A stretch of DNA of 8,264 nucleotides, from NCBI GenBank assembly GCA_023433685.1, contig JAEYUD010000018.1, positions 1-8,264 of the forward strand. The letters are read 5' to 3'. This document shows positions 1 to 7,700 of this stretch, piece after piece. The translations under genes were made by a program, and so were the position numbers. A model generated the notes under the pieces. It made no database searches and was not told the origin of the DNA. It saw only the letters and a list, made by a program, of their open reading frames with translations. The DNA is from Bacteroidota bacterium (GTDB taxonomy: Bacteria > Bacteroidota > Ignavibacteria > Ignavibacteriales > Ignavibacteriaceae). Position 1 is the stretch's first letter, and each line of letters begins with the position of its first letter.

Positions 1-1124
1 CCTACAAAGCCCTTAACGACCCTTACCTGATGGCGAGGAAAAAAGATTTCGAAAGAAAAGCGGTCGAGTTCGTTAACTCAAACCCGGAACTAAAAAACAC
101 CTACGGTGATGTCTGGAGAAGTATTGCCACAACCAGGGCTGAAATGGCGGAGATCGACAAAAAGATCGCCCCCTTCTTCGTTAACAACACTTATTCTTCC
201 CGCTATTGGGTGATCGCGAACGAACTGGTAAGGTACGCCACCCAGATGCAGCTCCCGGAAGAGAAACGCGATACCACACTTAAGACCAAAAGGTACAAAG
301 ATTTCATCGCCAACATCTTCCCGAAAAACTTTGACCCCGTACTCGAAGAAGAGAAGATGATTATCAACCTTGAGTATATAAAACTGAACTCGGGCGCTGA
401 TCACGAATACGCCGCGCACCTCTTCAAAGGTGAAGAGACGGGAACGGCCGCGAAAAGGCTTATTGCCTCCTCACTCTTTAAGGACGCGGCTACAGTTCAG
501 AAGTTCTTCACAATGACTCCCGAAGAGATTCTCTCCCTCAACGATCCCTTCGTCGCTCATTTCGCGAAATACAAAACCGTGGTTGACGATCTAAGGGCAA
601 AACAGAAGGAGATAACTGATACCGAGAACCTCACTTTCGGTCTCGTCGGTCAGATAATCTACAAAATGTACGGACCCTCCATTTCACCCGATGCCAACAG
701 AACCCTCCGTATAAGCGATGGACTGATGCAGGGCTATAACTACAACGGAACCGTGGCACCTGTAAAAACCACATTTTATGGGCTCTACGACAGGTTCTTC
801 TCAAACAACGGAAAGTACCCCTTCAACCTGCCCGAAAGATGGGAGAAGGTTCCCGAAGGCCTCGATCTCTCAACACCGTTCAACTTTGTTTCCACCAACG
901 ATATCGTGGGCGGCAACTCAGGCAGCGCGATTATCAACAGGAATGCCGAGGTTATCGGTCTCGCGTTCGACGGCAACATCGAGTCGCTCATGGGAAACTT
1001 CATCTACCTCCCGGAAGTTAACCGCACCGTCGGTGTCGATTCAAAAGGGATGTACGAAGCCATACTGAAAGTTTACAAGGCCCTCCCCCTGGCCAATGAA
1101 CTTAAGAACGGCTCACGCGACTAA
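1..1124 (+). CDS. S46 family dipeptidyl-peptidase (DPP7-like), C-terminal part, 5' truncated by the window
   Basis: This is a serine exopeptidase of the S46 family, which removes dipeptides from the N-termini of oligopeptides in the periplasm or at the cell surface. The frame is open from base 3, so the ATG at 30 is probably an internal Met. About 373 residues are visible, against roughly 700-720 for the family. The first part is the charged alpha-helical insertion domain. The second is the C-terminal chymotrypsin-like half, with the catalytic-serine motif GGNSGSA (Ser codon 918-920), then VIGLAFDGNIE and FIYLPEVNRTVGVD. The catalytic His and Asp lie upstream of the window. The residue 18 after the Ser is Gly (codon 972-974). 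In characterised S46 enzymes Gly there goes with hydrophobic P1 preference (DPP7, DAP BII) and Arg with Asp/Glu preference (DPP11), so DPP7-like specificity is inferred. The signal peptide cannot be seen. The stop is TAA at 1122-1124, followed by a terminator hairpin. Family assignment is firm; substrate preference is inference. Confidence 0.93.
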   Translation, partial: YKALNDPYLMARKKDFERKAVEFVNSNPELKNTYGDVWRSIATTRAEMAEIDKKIAPFFVNNTYSSRYWVIANELVRYATQMQLPEEKRDTTLKTKRYKDFIANIFPKNFDPVLEEEKMIINLEYIKLNSGADHEYAAHLFKGEETGTAAKRLIASSLFKDAATVQKFFTMTPEEILSLNDPFVAHFAKYKTVVDDLRAKQKEITDTENLTFGLVGQIIYKMYGPSISPDANRTLRISDGLMQGYNYNGTVAPVKTTFYGLYDRFFSNNGKYPFNLPERWEKVPEGLDLSTPFNFVSTNDIVGGNSGSAIINRNAEVIGLAFDGNIESLMGNFIYLPEVNRTVGVDSKGMYEAILKVYKALPLANELKNGSRD

Positions 1125-1132
1125 ATATTGAA

Positions 1133-1160
1133 AGAGGTTCCCCGGCAAAGGGGAACCTCT
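1133..1160 (+). terminator. Intrinsic terminator hairpin after the S46 peptidase gene
   Basis: A perfect 11-bp stem pairs AGAGGTTCCCC (1133-1143) with GGGGAACCTCT (1150-1160) around a 6-base loop (GGCAAA). It begins 8 bases after the peptidase stop codon. The 3' flank is AT-rich (AAATTTAATT) rather than a pure T run. The 5' flank (TAAATATTGAA) is also AT-rich, so the hairpin could also stop leftward transcripts running on from gatD. Confidence 0.75.
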
Positions 1161-1182
1161 AAATTTAATTCAGTTGCATGCG

Positions 1183-1302
1183 GATCATCACTAATAGCTA
1201 ATAGCTAATTCCATTTTTCTGCATTAGCCATTTTAGTCTCCTGTTGTTGCAGGCAGATCATCACTAATAGCTAATAACTAATTAGCTAATAGCTAAAAAC
1301 TA
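1183..1302. repeat. CTAATAG heptamer arrays arranged as a 28-base direct repeat
   Basis: Two copies of a 28-base unit, at 1183-1210 and 1256-1283, differ at one position and start 73 bases apart. Each consists of GATCATCA plus tandem heptamers of the form CTAATAG. The second array continues through degenerate heptamers (CTAATAG at 1286-1292, CTAAAAA at 1293-1299) to CTA at 1300-1302, which is the complement of the gatD TAG stop codon. TAGCTAAT (1268-1275) and ATTAGCTA (1281-1288) form an 8-bp inverted repeat with a 5-base loop. No ORF or RNA gene is seen between 1161 and 1299. The repeats are directly visible; what they do is unknown. Confidence 0.8.
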
Positions 1303-2685
1303 TTTCCTATATCTCGAAATATACTCCTCCACCTCCGGTATCCCACCCTGGAAGATGAGGTATCCGTTGCTCGGTTCGCGCTCGGTAATTTCACCGGCGA
1401 TGGGGGTTAGCATAATCTCTTTTACGCGGGTGAGGTCGTCGGTCTGGCCGAGTGCCCAGCCGAGTTTCATGTACGCCACTTCCGGGAGCATGTTGGCGCA
1501 GGGAACCACGCCGAGCTCCATCATGTCGCGACCCGTATCGTAAACATACATCTGCACATAGCCCCAGAGGGTCTGCACCGTCATGTAGATGGCTACTCCT
1601 TTCTCCTTCGCCCTTTTAAGAGCGGGATAGAGGGGTTTGTTCACATGGCCGAGGCCCGTTCCCGCGATAACAATGCCGCGGTAACCGTTCTCGATCATCG
1701 AATCGATCATGTCGGGCTTCATGTTCGGGTAGTAGTAAACTATGCCGACCTTCTCCTCGAACGCGGTGTTGATCACCACATTTTTATCGTGCCGCCTCTT
1801 TTTATAGTCAGCCCTGAGGGGTGTTATCTTCTCGCGGCTTACCATGCCGATAGGGATATCGCCGATGGTTCTGAAAGTTGAGCGGTAGCTCGAGTGCATC
1901 TTCCGCACCCGGGTTCCCCGGTGAAGGAGACCGTATTCATCGGAAGTGGGGCCAAACATGCAGACCATCACTTCGGCCATGTCGCTTTCGGCAGCGGTCT
2001 TTACGCTGTGCATCAGGTTAAGCGCGGCGTCGGATGATGGACGGTCGCTCGAACGCTGGGAACCGACCATAACGATCGGCACGGGTGAGTTCTGAACCAT
2101 GAATGAAAGTATCGCGGCGGTGTGGTGCATCGTATCGGTACCGTGCCCGATAACGATACCCTGAACGCCCTTTTCTATCTCGCGGCCGATGGCCTGAGCG
2201 GTGCCAATCCACTGCTCGGGACCCATGTTCTCGCTGAACACGCCGTAAAGTTTTTCGGTCTCGAGGTTGCAGATATCGGCGAGTTCGGGCACTGAGCCGT
2301 AAAGCTCACCCGGCGAGAAGGCGGGGATCACGGCGCCCGTTCTGTAGTCGAGCCGGCTGGCGATGGTGCCTCCCGTGCCGAGGAGTTTCACCCTCGGTTT
2401 CTTCGGGTCGTAGGGGAATTCCTTCTCGGGTATCTTGTAGTGGGCTTCCTTCCGGCCGCCAATTCCGATGTTCGTTATCCTTTCGGCGGCAATTCCGATG
2501 TTGTAGCCCGATCTTAATTTTATCACAATGTGCTTGTCGTCGGCGGTTTCAGAGCGGGGGAGGACGATCCCTTTATAGGTTCCGGCCTCTGTTTCCACCT
2601 CGACATCGCTCCAGATCATGGCGGAGTAGTTCTTCAGCACCCCGAGGGCTTCGCCGCGGTAGCCTTTGTAATCGTTATCAGCCAT
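1300..2685 (-). CDS. gatD: Glu-tRNA(Gln) amidotransferase subunit D (archaeal type)
   Basis: GatD is the asparaginase-like subunit that hydrolyses Gln or Asn and passes ammonia to GatE for Glu-tRNA(Gln) to Gln-tRNA(Gln) conversion in the cytoplasm. The 461-residue product has an N-terminal beta-rich domain (about 1-95), typical of GatD and absent from ordinary asparaginases. A type I asparaginase-like domain follows. Its catalytic set looks complete: Thr107 in GTGGTIAS, Thr183-Asp184 in GHGTDTMHHT, and Lys262 in RVRKMHSSYR. The ATG at 2685 is preferred over the ATG at 2715 because a very strong GAGGAGGTG ribosome site lies just before it. The 10 extra codons of the longer form would simply translate that site. 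The start overlaps the gatE stop by 8 bases, which implies translational coupling. The stop is TAG at 1302-1300. A free-standing L-asparaginase is the alternative, but the N-terminal domain and the gatE neighbour argue strongly against it. Confidence 0.93.
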   Translation of the reverse strand: MADNDYKGYRGEALGVLKNYSAMIWSDVEVETEAGTYKGIVLPRSETADDKHIVIKLRSGYNIGIAAERITNIGIGGRKEAHYKIPEKEFPYDPKKPRVKLLGTGGTIASRLDYRTGAVIPAFSPGELYGSVPELADICNLETEKLYGVFSENMGPEQWIGTAQAIGREIEKGVQGIVIGHGTDTMHHTAAILSFMVQNSPVPIVMVGSQRSSDRPSSDAALNLMHSVKTAAESDMAEVMVCMFGPTSDEYGLLHRGTRVRKMHSSYRSTFRTIGDIPIGMVSREKITPLRADYKKRRHDKNVVINTAFEEKVGIVYYYPNMKPDMIDSMIENGYRGIVIAGTGLGHVNKPLYPALKRAKEKGVAIYMTVQTLWGYVQMYVYDTGRDMMELGVVPCANMLPEVAYMKLGWALGQTDDLTRVKEIMLTPIAGEITEREPSNGYLIFQGGIPEVEEYISRYRK

Positions 2686-4594
2686 TGTACACCTCCTCAA
2701 CCAGAGCTTTAACATCCTTGCCGTTTGCCTTGAACCTCAGTTCAGCCATGGCAATACCCATCGCGAGGCGCATGCCGTTGGCGGGATCCCTCAATTCCAT
2801 TTTTGCAACTGATCCGGCCGCGGCTTTAACCACTTCTTTAATTTCGGAAGTGGTGGCGGGTGGTCCCGCGGCTTCTACCGGTAGCTCACCCGTCTGTGAG
2901 GCGGCCGCCATCATGAAGAAGAGGGGATCGCGAAGTATCTTCCCCTCAGCGAAGTTCTTCAGGAGTGAACCCGCGAGCTCAGGGGTAAATTTTAAGTTCC
3001 TGCCAAGTTTTCTTTTCAACGGTTTTATCCTGTCAACCAAGAGTTCAGAGACGAACCGGGGGTTCAGACCCTGGTTTCCTGTTGCCTCCTCGAACACCTT
3101 CGCGTACGGGGAGACCGCAAGCGTTTTAGCCCTGTGGAGGGGGATGCCAAGATCGTGGTACTTCTTTTCCCTCTCCCATACGGGGGTCGGGAGGCCCGCC
3201 CTGATCTTCGCCAGCCGTTCAGGCGTGATCTTTTTAGGCGGAAGATCGGTATCGGGGTACATCCTGTCGGGTCCGGGGAGTATTCTCTCAAAACCGTTGG
3301 TGCCGTCGCGAAGTGCCTGCCGGGTTTCGGAGGGAACGCCGATGGTGGCCTCCTTCGCCCTGATAACCACTTCGTTCGCCCCCGCGGGAGCGTCGGTTTC
3401 GTCACCCCAGACGAGAACGATCACATCTTCCTCGGTGGCACCGACCGTTTTCTTCAGCGCGCTCCACTCAGAGGAAGCGATGGTTTCGCTCGGACTGTCG
3501 GAGTGAATTATGTTTGGAAGAGTGGTAAGACACGAAATAACCCTTACCCTGTCGGATATCTCCCTCGAGAAGTGGGTATCGGTCTGTGTCTCCCATCTTA
3601 AAAGCCCGCGGTACCCCTTGAGCAGTACACACATTATCTTCATCCCTGAAGTGACGGCGCCGGTTATCGGCTGGTATCGGGTTTTTCTTAAAATCTTTGT
3701 TACATCGGTGGTTGTAGCCGTGAATGTCTCCGGGGTTATCCCCCTTCTGTGGAGTTCGTCCCTTAGGCGGAGGAGGTTCCACTGCCTCATCGCTTCGTTG
3801 TAGGTTAGAAGCGGGATCAGGGGTATCCGCGGCACACCTTTAATTTCGATGCGGGTTCCCCCGGTTACGCTCACATTAACATCCTGACGGGCGGCACCTA
3901 TTCCGGTGCGTACCTTCCCCGTGCTTCTGGCAATCCGGCGGATCAGTTCACCCACTTCCGCCACTTCCTGAGGTGTGCGCATGTCGGGACCCGTAACGGT
4001 CTCTATCAGGGGCATGCCGAGCCGGTCGGTTATGTAGGTGCGGCGGTGGCCAATATCGCTGACCTCGCGGCACGAATCTTCCTCGATCGAGAGCAGGATC
4101 ACCTGAATCTCGCGGTCTTTGAAGGGGATGCTGCCGTCAAGGCAGACTATCGCCGTCCGCTGGAACCCCGTGGGGATGCTGCCGTCGAGGTACTGCTTCC
4201 GCGCGATATGCACTTCATCAACCATCGATGAGCCGTAGATCATCCCGATCCCGAAGGCTATATCGAGGGCTTCGTCATTAATTTCAAAGGGGGGCGTGTC
4301 ATCCATCTCGTAAGTGCAGACGGTTTCACGGTTTATCCGGTAGATTATCTCTTTTTTGGTTTTGAACTCCATGAGCGCGGTGCCGTCGTACTCTCCCAGT
4401 TCTGAGAGGGTCGGGCGCATGTGCCGGAGTATCTCGGCATTGTAGTTTTCGCTGTACCTTCCCGCGGGGCATCTGCAGAAAAGCTTTTTTTCGGTTAATA
4501 ATTGCTGGTGCACTTCCAGCCCCGACTTGAAGCCCACCGCCCGGTAGTCTTCATCCGTCATTTCGCTGATAGACTTGAATTTGTGATCCGTCAT
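2678..4594 (-). CDS. gatE: Glu-tRNA(Gln) amidotransferase subunit E (archaeal type)
   Basis: GatE binds Glu-tRNA(Gln), phosphorylates the glutamyl group with ATP, and transfers GatD-derived ammonia to it. From the ATG at 4594 the product is 638 residues, close to archaeal GatE and much longer than bacterial GatB. The GatB/GatE catalytic region starts with GLEVHQQL (25-32) and includes KLFCRCP with Cys40 and Cys42. The segment MDDTPPFEIND (97-107) and LIPLLTYNEAMRQ are GatE-like. Between roughly 320 and 435 lies an AspRS-like (GAD) insertion, which includes SREISDRVRVIS and EEDVIVLVWGDE; this insertion separates GatE from GatB. FERILPGPDRMYPDTDLPP follows, then a helical YqeY-like tail domain (about 500-638) that contacts tRNA in this family. 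The ATG at 4594 has GGGAG 10 bases upstream. A TTG at 4642 would add 16 residues including the low-complexity stretch RRWEPPNGRR and is less likely. GatE is the upstream gene of the pair. Confidence 0.94.
   Translation of the reverse strand: MTDHKFKSISEMTDEDYRAVGFKSGLEVHQQLLTEKKLFCRCPAGRYSENYNAEILRHMRPTLSELGEYDGTALMEFKTKKEIIYRINRETVCTYEMDDTPPFEINDEALDIAFGIGMIYGSSMVDEVHIARKQYLDGSIPTGFQRTAIVCLDGSIPFKDREIQVILLSIEEDSCREVSDIGHRRTYITDRLGMPLIETVTGPDMRTPQEVAEVGELIRRIARSTGKVRTGIGAARQDVNVSVTGGTRIEIKGVPRIPLIPLLTYNEAMRQWNLLRLRDELHRRGITPETFTATTTDVTKILRKTRYQPITGAVTSGMKIMCVLLKGYRGLLRWETQTDTHFSREISDRVRVISCLTTLPNIIHSDSPSETIASSEWSALKKTVGATEEDVIVLVWGDETDAPAGANEVVIRAKEATIGVPSETRQALRDGTNGFERILPGPDRMYPDTDLPPKKITPERLAKIRAGLPTPVWEREKKYHDLGIPLHRAKTLAVSPYAKVFEEATGNQGLNPRFVSELLVDRIKPLKRKLGRNLKFTPELAGSLLKNFAEGKILRDPLFFMMAAASQTGELPVEAAGPPATTSEIKEVVKAAAGSVAKMELRDPANGMRLAMGIAMAELRFKANGKDVKALVEEVYNG
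2690..2698 (-). promoter_or_regulatory. Strong ribosome binding site of gatD
   Basis: GAGGAGGTG on the minus strand ends 4 bases before the ATG at 2685, with the GGAGG core 6 bases away. It lies inside the last codons of gatE. It decides the gatD start and suggests that ribosomes finishing gatE, or re-initiating, translate gatD at a matched rate. Confidence 0.85.
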
Positions 4595-4601
4595 ACTGTA
4601 T

Positions 4602-4609
4602 CTTCTCCC
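4602..4609 (-). promoter_or_regulatory. Probable ribosome binding site of gatE
   Basis: GGGAGAAG on the minus strand ends 7 bases before the ATG at 4594. It supports this start over the TTG at 4642, which has no comparable purine-rich site upstream. Confidence 0.55.
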
Positions 4610-4613
4610 GTTT

Positions 4614-4629
4614 GGCGGCTCCCACCGCC
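4614..4629 (-). promoter_or_regulatory. Small GC-rich hairpin in the gatE leader
   Basis: GGCGG (4614-4618) pairs with CCGCC (4625-4629) around a 6-base loop, about 20 bases upstream of the gatE ATG and just beyond its ribosome site. It stands out against the AT-rich divergent spacer. It could influence gatE translation, but the stem is short and no tail or alternative pairing is obvious. Confidence 0.3.
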
Positions 4630-4642
4630 GGCTATTGATCAA

Positions 4643-4734
4643 TTCTGTTAATCACAGATTTAAAATTACTCTTTTTTAAGTGAACCGTGAAGTGCGCTAA
4701 CTATATCACTGGTTTTTATTAGTTTTGATGTCAG
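4643..4734. promoter_or_regulatory. Divergent promoter spacer between gatE and the sensor kinase
   Basis: This 92-base AT-rich spacer must carry start signals for both directions. On the plus strand TAGTTTTG at 4720-4727 matches the Bacteroidetes -7 box TAnnTTTG. No clear TTTG -33 box lies at the expected distance. If the box is used, the transcript would begin very near the GTG at 4735, giving an almost leaderless kinase mRNA or a start at a downstream TTG. On the minus strand AT-rich elements such as TTTAAAT (near 4659-4665) could serve as a -10 region for gatE, but no convincing paired element is seen. Confidence 0.35.
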
Positions 4735-7700
4735 GTGATCTTTTTTTTGGATGCATTGCAATTGCGTAAATATCTCTCAGTATTCCTCCTTGTGGTTTCA
4801 GTAACCTTTACTGCCCTTTACGCGCAGCGCCCCGGTAATTTTAAAATCACCCACTATAACCTTGGGAACGGACTCGCCACCAACAAAATACACCACGCCG
4901 CGCAGGATTCCCTCAACAGGATGGGGTTCGCCACAGGCTATGGTGTTTCGATTTACGACGGCTTCAAATGGGAAAATGTAAACCTCCTCGACAATCAGAA
5001 CCACTCCGGATTCAAAAAAATAATAATCGATGATCAGAATAACAAGTGGCTTATCCCTTTGATCTCCTCTCACGGAATGAAGGTTAACCGAGGCGAAGGA
5101 TGGGCAAATGAAAATATTTCGCTTGGCTCACCGCTTGAGGCTGAACTGATAACGGATGCAGCCGTTAAAGTAACGGGTGGAAATACAATGGTGGTTATTA
5201 CCACTGAAAAAAGCTTGTTCGCCTCATTCAATGGCAAATGGAGTGAGATAAACACAGGAGAACAAACCTTTCTTTCGGTTGAGTGTTCCGGTGATATGTT
5301 CTACCTCGCGGGTTCTGAGGGACTTTCAAGGTTGTCGTTCACAAAAACGGGTGAAGTATCAATCACCCATCAACTTTTCGGCATCACTTCCAAACTGTTG
5401 GCGGTCAAAGAGATCGCGTCACCTCCCGCGGTACCCCGGTTATTAGTGCTGGCAACCCGGTGGATCGGTGAGATAAAGGATGGAAACCTGAAGAAATTCG
5501 ATGCTGAAGTGAAGGTTGATGTCGCGACCACCCAACACTTCTATTATATTACCGAGGATCTGAACGGAAATATATTCTTTGGGAATAAATTTCTCAACTT
5601 CTTCTACAATACCGGGTCGGGCACACTCACCCCTGCCAGAAAAGAAAACGGATTTACCTCCGAAGGTGCCACTTCCGTCTATGTTGATGCCGAGGGAAAC
5701 GTGTGGATAAGTGATCTGCGCGGAATAGATAAAATTACATATCACCCTTTTAACAATTATTATCAGCAGGACGGACTTCTCGAAGACGAGGTTACCGCGG
5801 CTGTAGAGTTCTCGCCAGGCAATTTCATTTTCGGGCACAATACGGGTTTTACCGTTTTTTCGAACGGAAAATTCAAAGCTGTCAACTTCCTTCGCCAAAC
5901 CGCCGAAGAGTTCCAGGCCTCAAGAGTGCTTGATCTTGAAGTGGATAAAGACGGTAATATCTGGGCTGCCTGCGGATATTTCGGACTCGTGAAGATCGAC
6001 CCTTCGGGGAGTTTCACAAGGGTTGCCAAAACCGGTCGCCCGGTCACTTCCGTACTTTCGGACAACACCCTCGGGCTTCTTGTTACCACCGATGAGAATA
6101 TTTACACACTAAAAGGTAGTGAGCTTCATCTTCTTAACGCGGAATTCAGGAAAACGAATTTCAGAAAACTGTTCAGGTTCAATAACAAGTTATACGCGGC
6201 ATCCCCTCTCGGTCTCCTCGATATTGAGAAATCGCGGATCACAAATCTTATAACCGGCGAAGACAGATTAACCTCCAATGTTTTCTCAATGCTCGCTTTA
6301 GACAAGGATTCAATTTTCGTCGGAACTGAAGCAGGTCTGTTTCTGCTCCATAAGGGGAGAATGCTAAAAGTTTCTAAAAATGGCTTTTCCATCTCAAAAA
6401 GCGTCTATTTCGTAATCAGATCACGGGAGGGATATTTTTGGTTCGGAACAGCTGACGGGCTCATCCGGTGGGATGGCGGCTCCTCTTCTTTTGAATTTAT
6501 CGTTAAGGATGGCCTCGCGGGTTACGAGATAAACCGCTCTGCCGTCTTTATTGATTCCCGTAACAGACTCTGGGTAGGCACCAATTCCGGAATTTCATCA
6601 TTTCGTCTCGGTACGAGACAGAAGAGTATCGCCCCTCCAAAAATATGGCTCGCGAGCTTTGAAACTTCTTCCGGTGAGATACTAAGCCTCGCACAGGAAA
6701 ATTTTGTTTCTCACACGGGGAATTCGCTCAATTTCATGTTCAGGGGTGTCTCGTTCGTGAATGAAGACCTGATCAGGTACAAGGTGAAACTGGAGGGCTT
6801 CGACAACGATTTTTACGAAATAACACAGTCACAACTTCAGAATGTCAGGTACTTTAACCTGCCATCAGGGGCATACAGACTTGTTGTGATGGCGAAAAAC
6901 CGCTTCAGTGAGTGGAGCGAACCCGTCTATTCCGGTGTTATTCTGATAGAAAAACCGTTCTATTTCCAGACCTGGTTCATAGCGCTAATATTTACTTTCG
7001 TGGTCACGCTGATCGTGATCGGCAACAAGTTTTATCTTACTTCCCGCGCGCAGGCACGTCTTGAGAAGATGGTTGAGGAGAGAACAAAAGCCCTGGGTGA
7101 GTCGGAGAAAAAACTGAAAGCCACCCTTGACGGACTCGAAGAGGAAGTGCGGCAGCGCACCGCGGAGCTTGAAGCATCCAACAAGACGAAAGACAAAATA
7201 TTTTCGATCATCTCCCACGATCTGCGCAGCCCTTTCATGTCGATACTCGGTTATTCCGAGCTTCTGAACGATGAACACGAAAACCTTGACACTCCAACTG
7301 TCAGAAAGTATACTGAGAGGATAATGGATGCCTCGCAGAACACCATGTCGATGGTTGATGGACTGCTCGAGTGGTCAAAGCTTCAAATGGATGGTGTTGT
7401 ACCCGTTCATGAGGAAGTGGAACTCGCAACCATAGCAAAGGAAGTGGAAAAGCTCTATAACCCTCAGCTCACAAAAAAGAAACTTAAACTTATAATTGAG
7501 ATAGATGAGGAACTTAAGCCGGTAACCGACGCTGCGATTTTAAGAACCGTGATCCGCAATCTTGTAACCAACGCCATCAAGTTCACCGCACAGGGGGGTA
7601 TGATCAGAGTCTCCGCTGTAGAAAGACGCGGTCACATCGAGATAGAAGTGGCGGATACTGGCATCGGCATCCCTGAAGATATGATCGCCAAACTTTTCAC

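Noticed and set aside
1183..1302. CRISPR array
   Set aside because: There are only two long repeat copies, the repeat itself is an internal heptamer tandem, and no cas gene is nearby.
1300..2685. Plain L-asparaginase
   Set aside because: The GatD-type N-terminal domain and the overlapping gatE make an amidotransferase subunit far more likely.
2686..2715. Ten-codon N-terminal extension of GatD from the ATG at 2715
   Set aside because: The extension translates the ribosome binding site itself (LRRCT) and adds a sequence atypical for GatD.
2685..3506. A 273-codon open frame on the plus strand opposite gatE
   Set aside because: It is antisense to the well-supported gatE and shows no recognisable domain. 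Other plus-strand frames opposite gatE are likewise open by chance because of its GC-rich codon use.
3134..3601. A 155-codon plus-strand frame opposite gatE
   Set aside because: Same reason: a shadow of gatE, without motifs or a ribosome site.
4595..4642. GatE start at the TTG at 4642
   Set aside because: It has a rare start codon with no ribosome site, and the added residues come from a GC-rich hairpin. The ATG at 4594 gives the expected family length.
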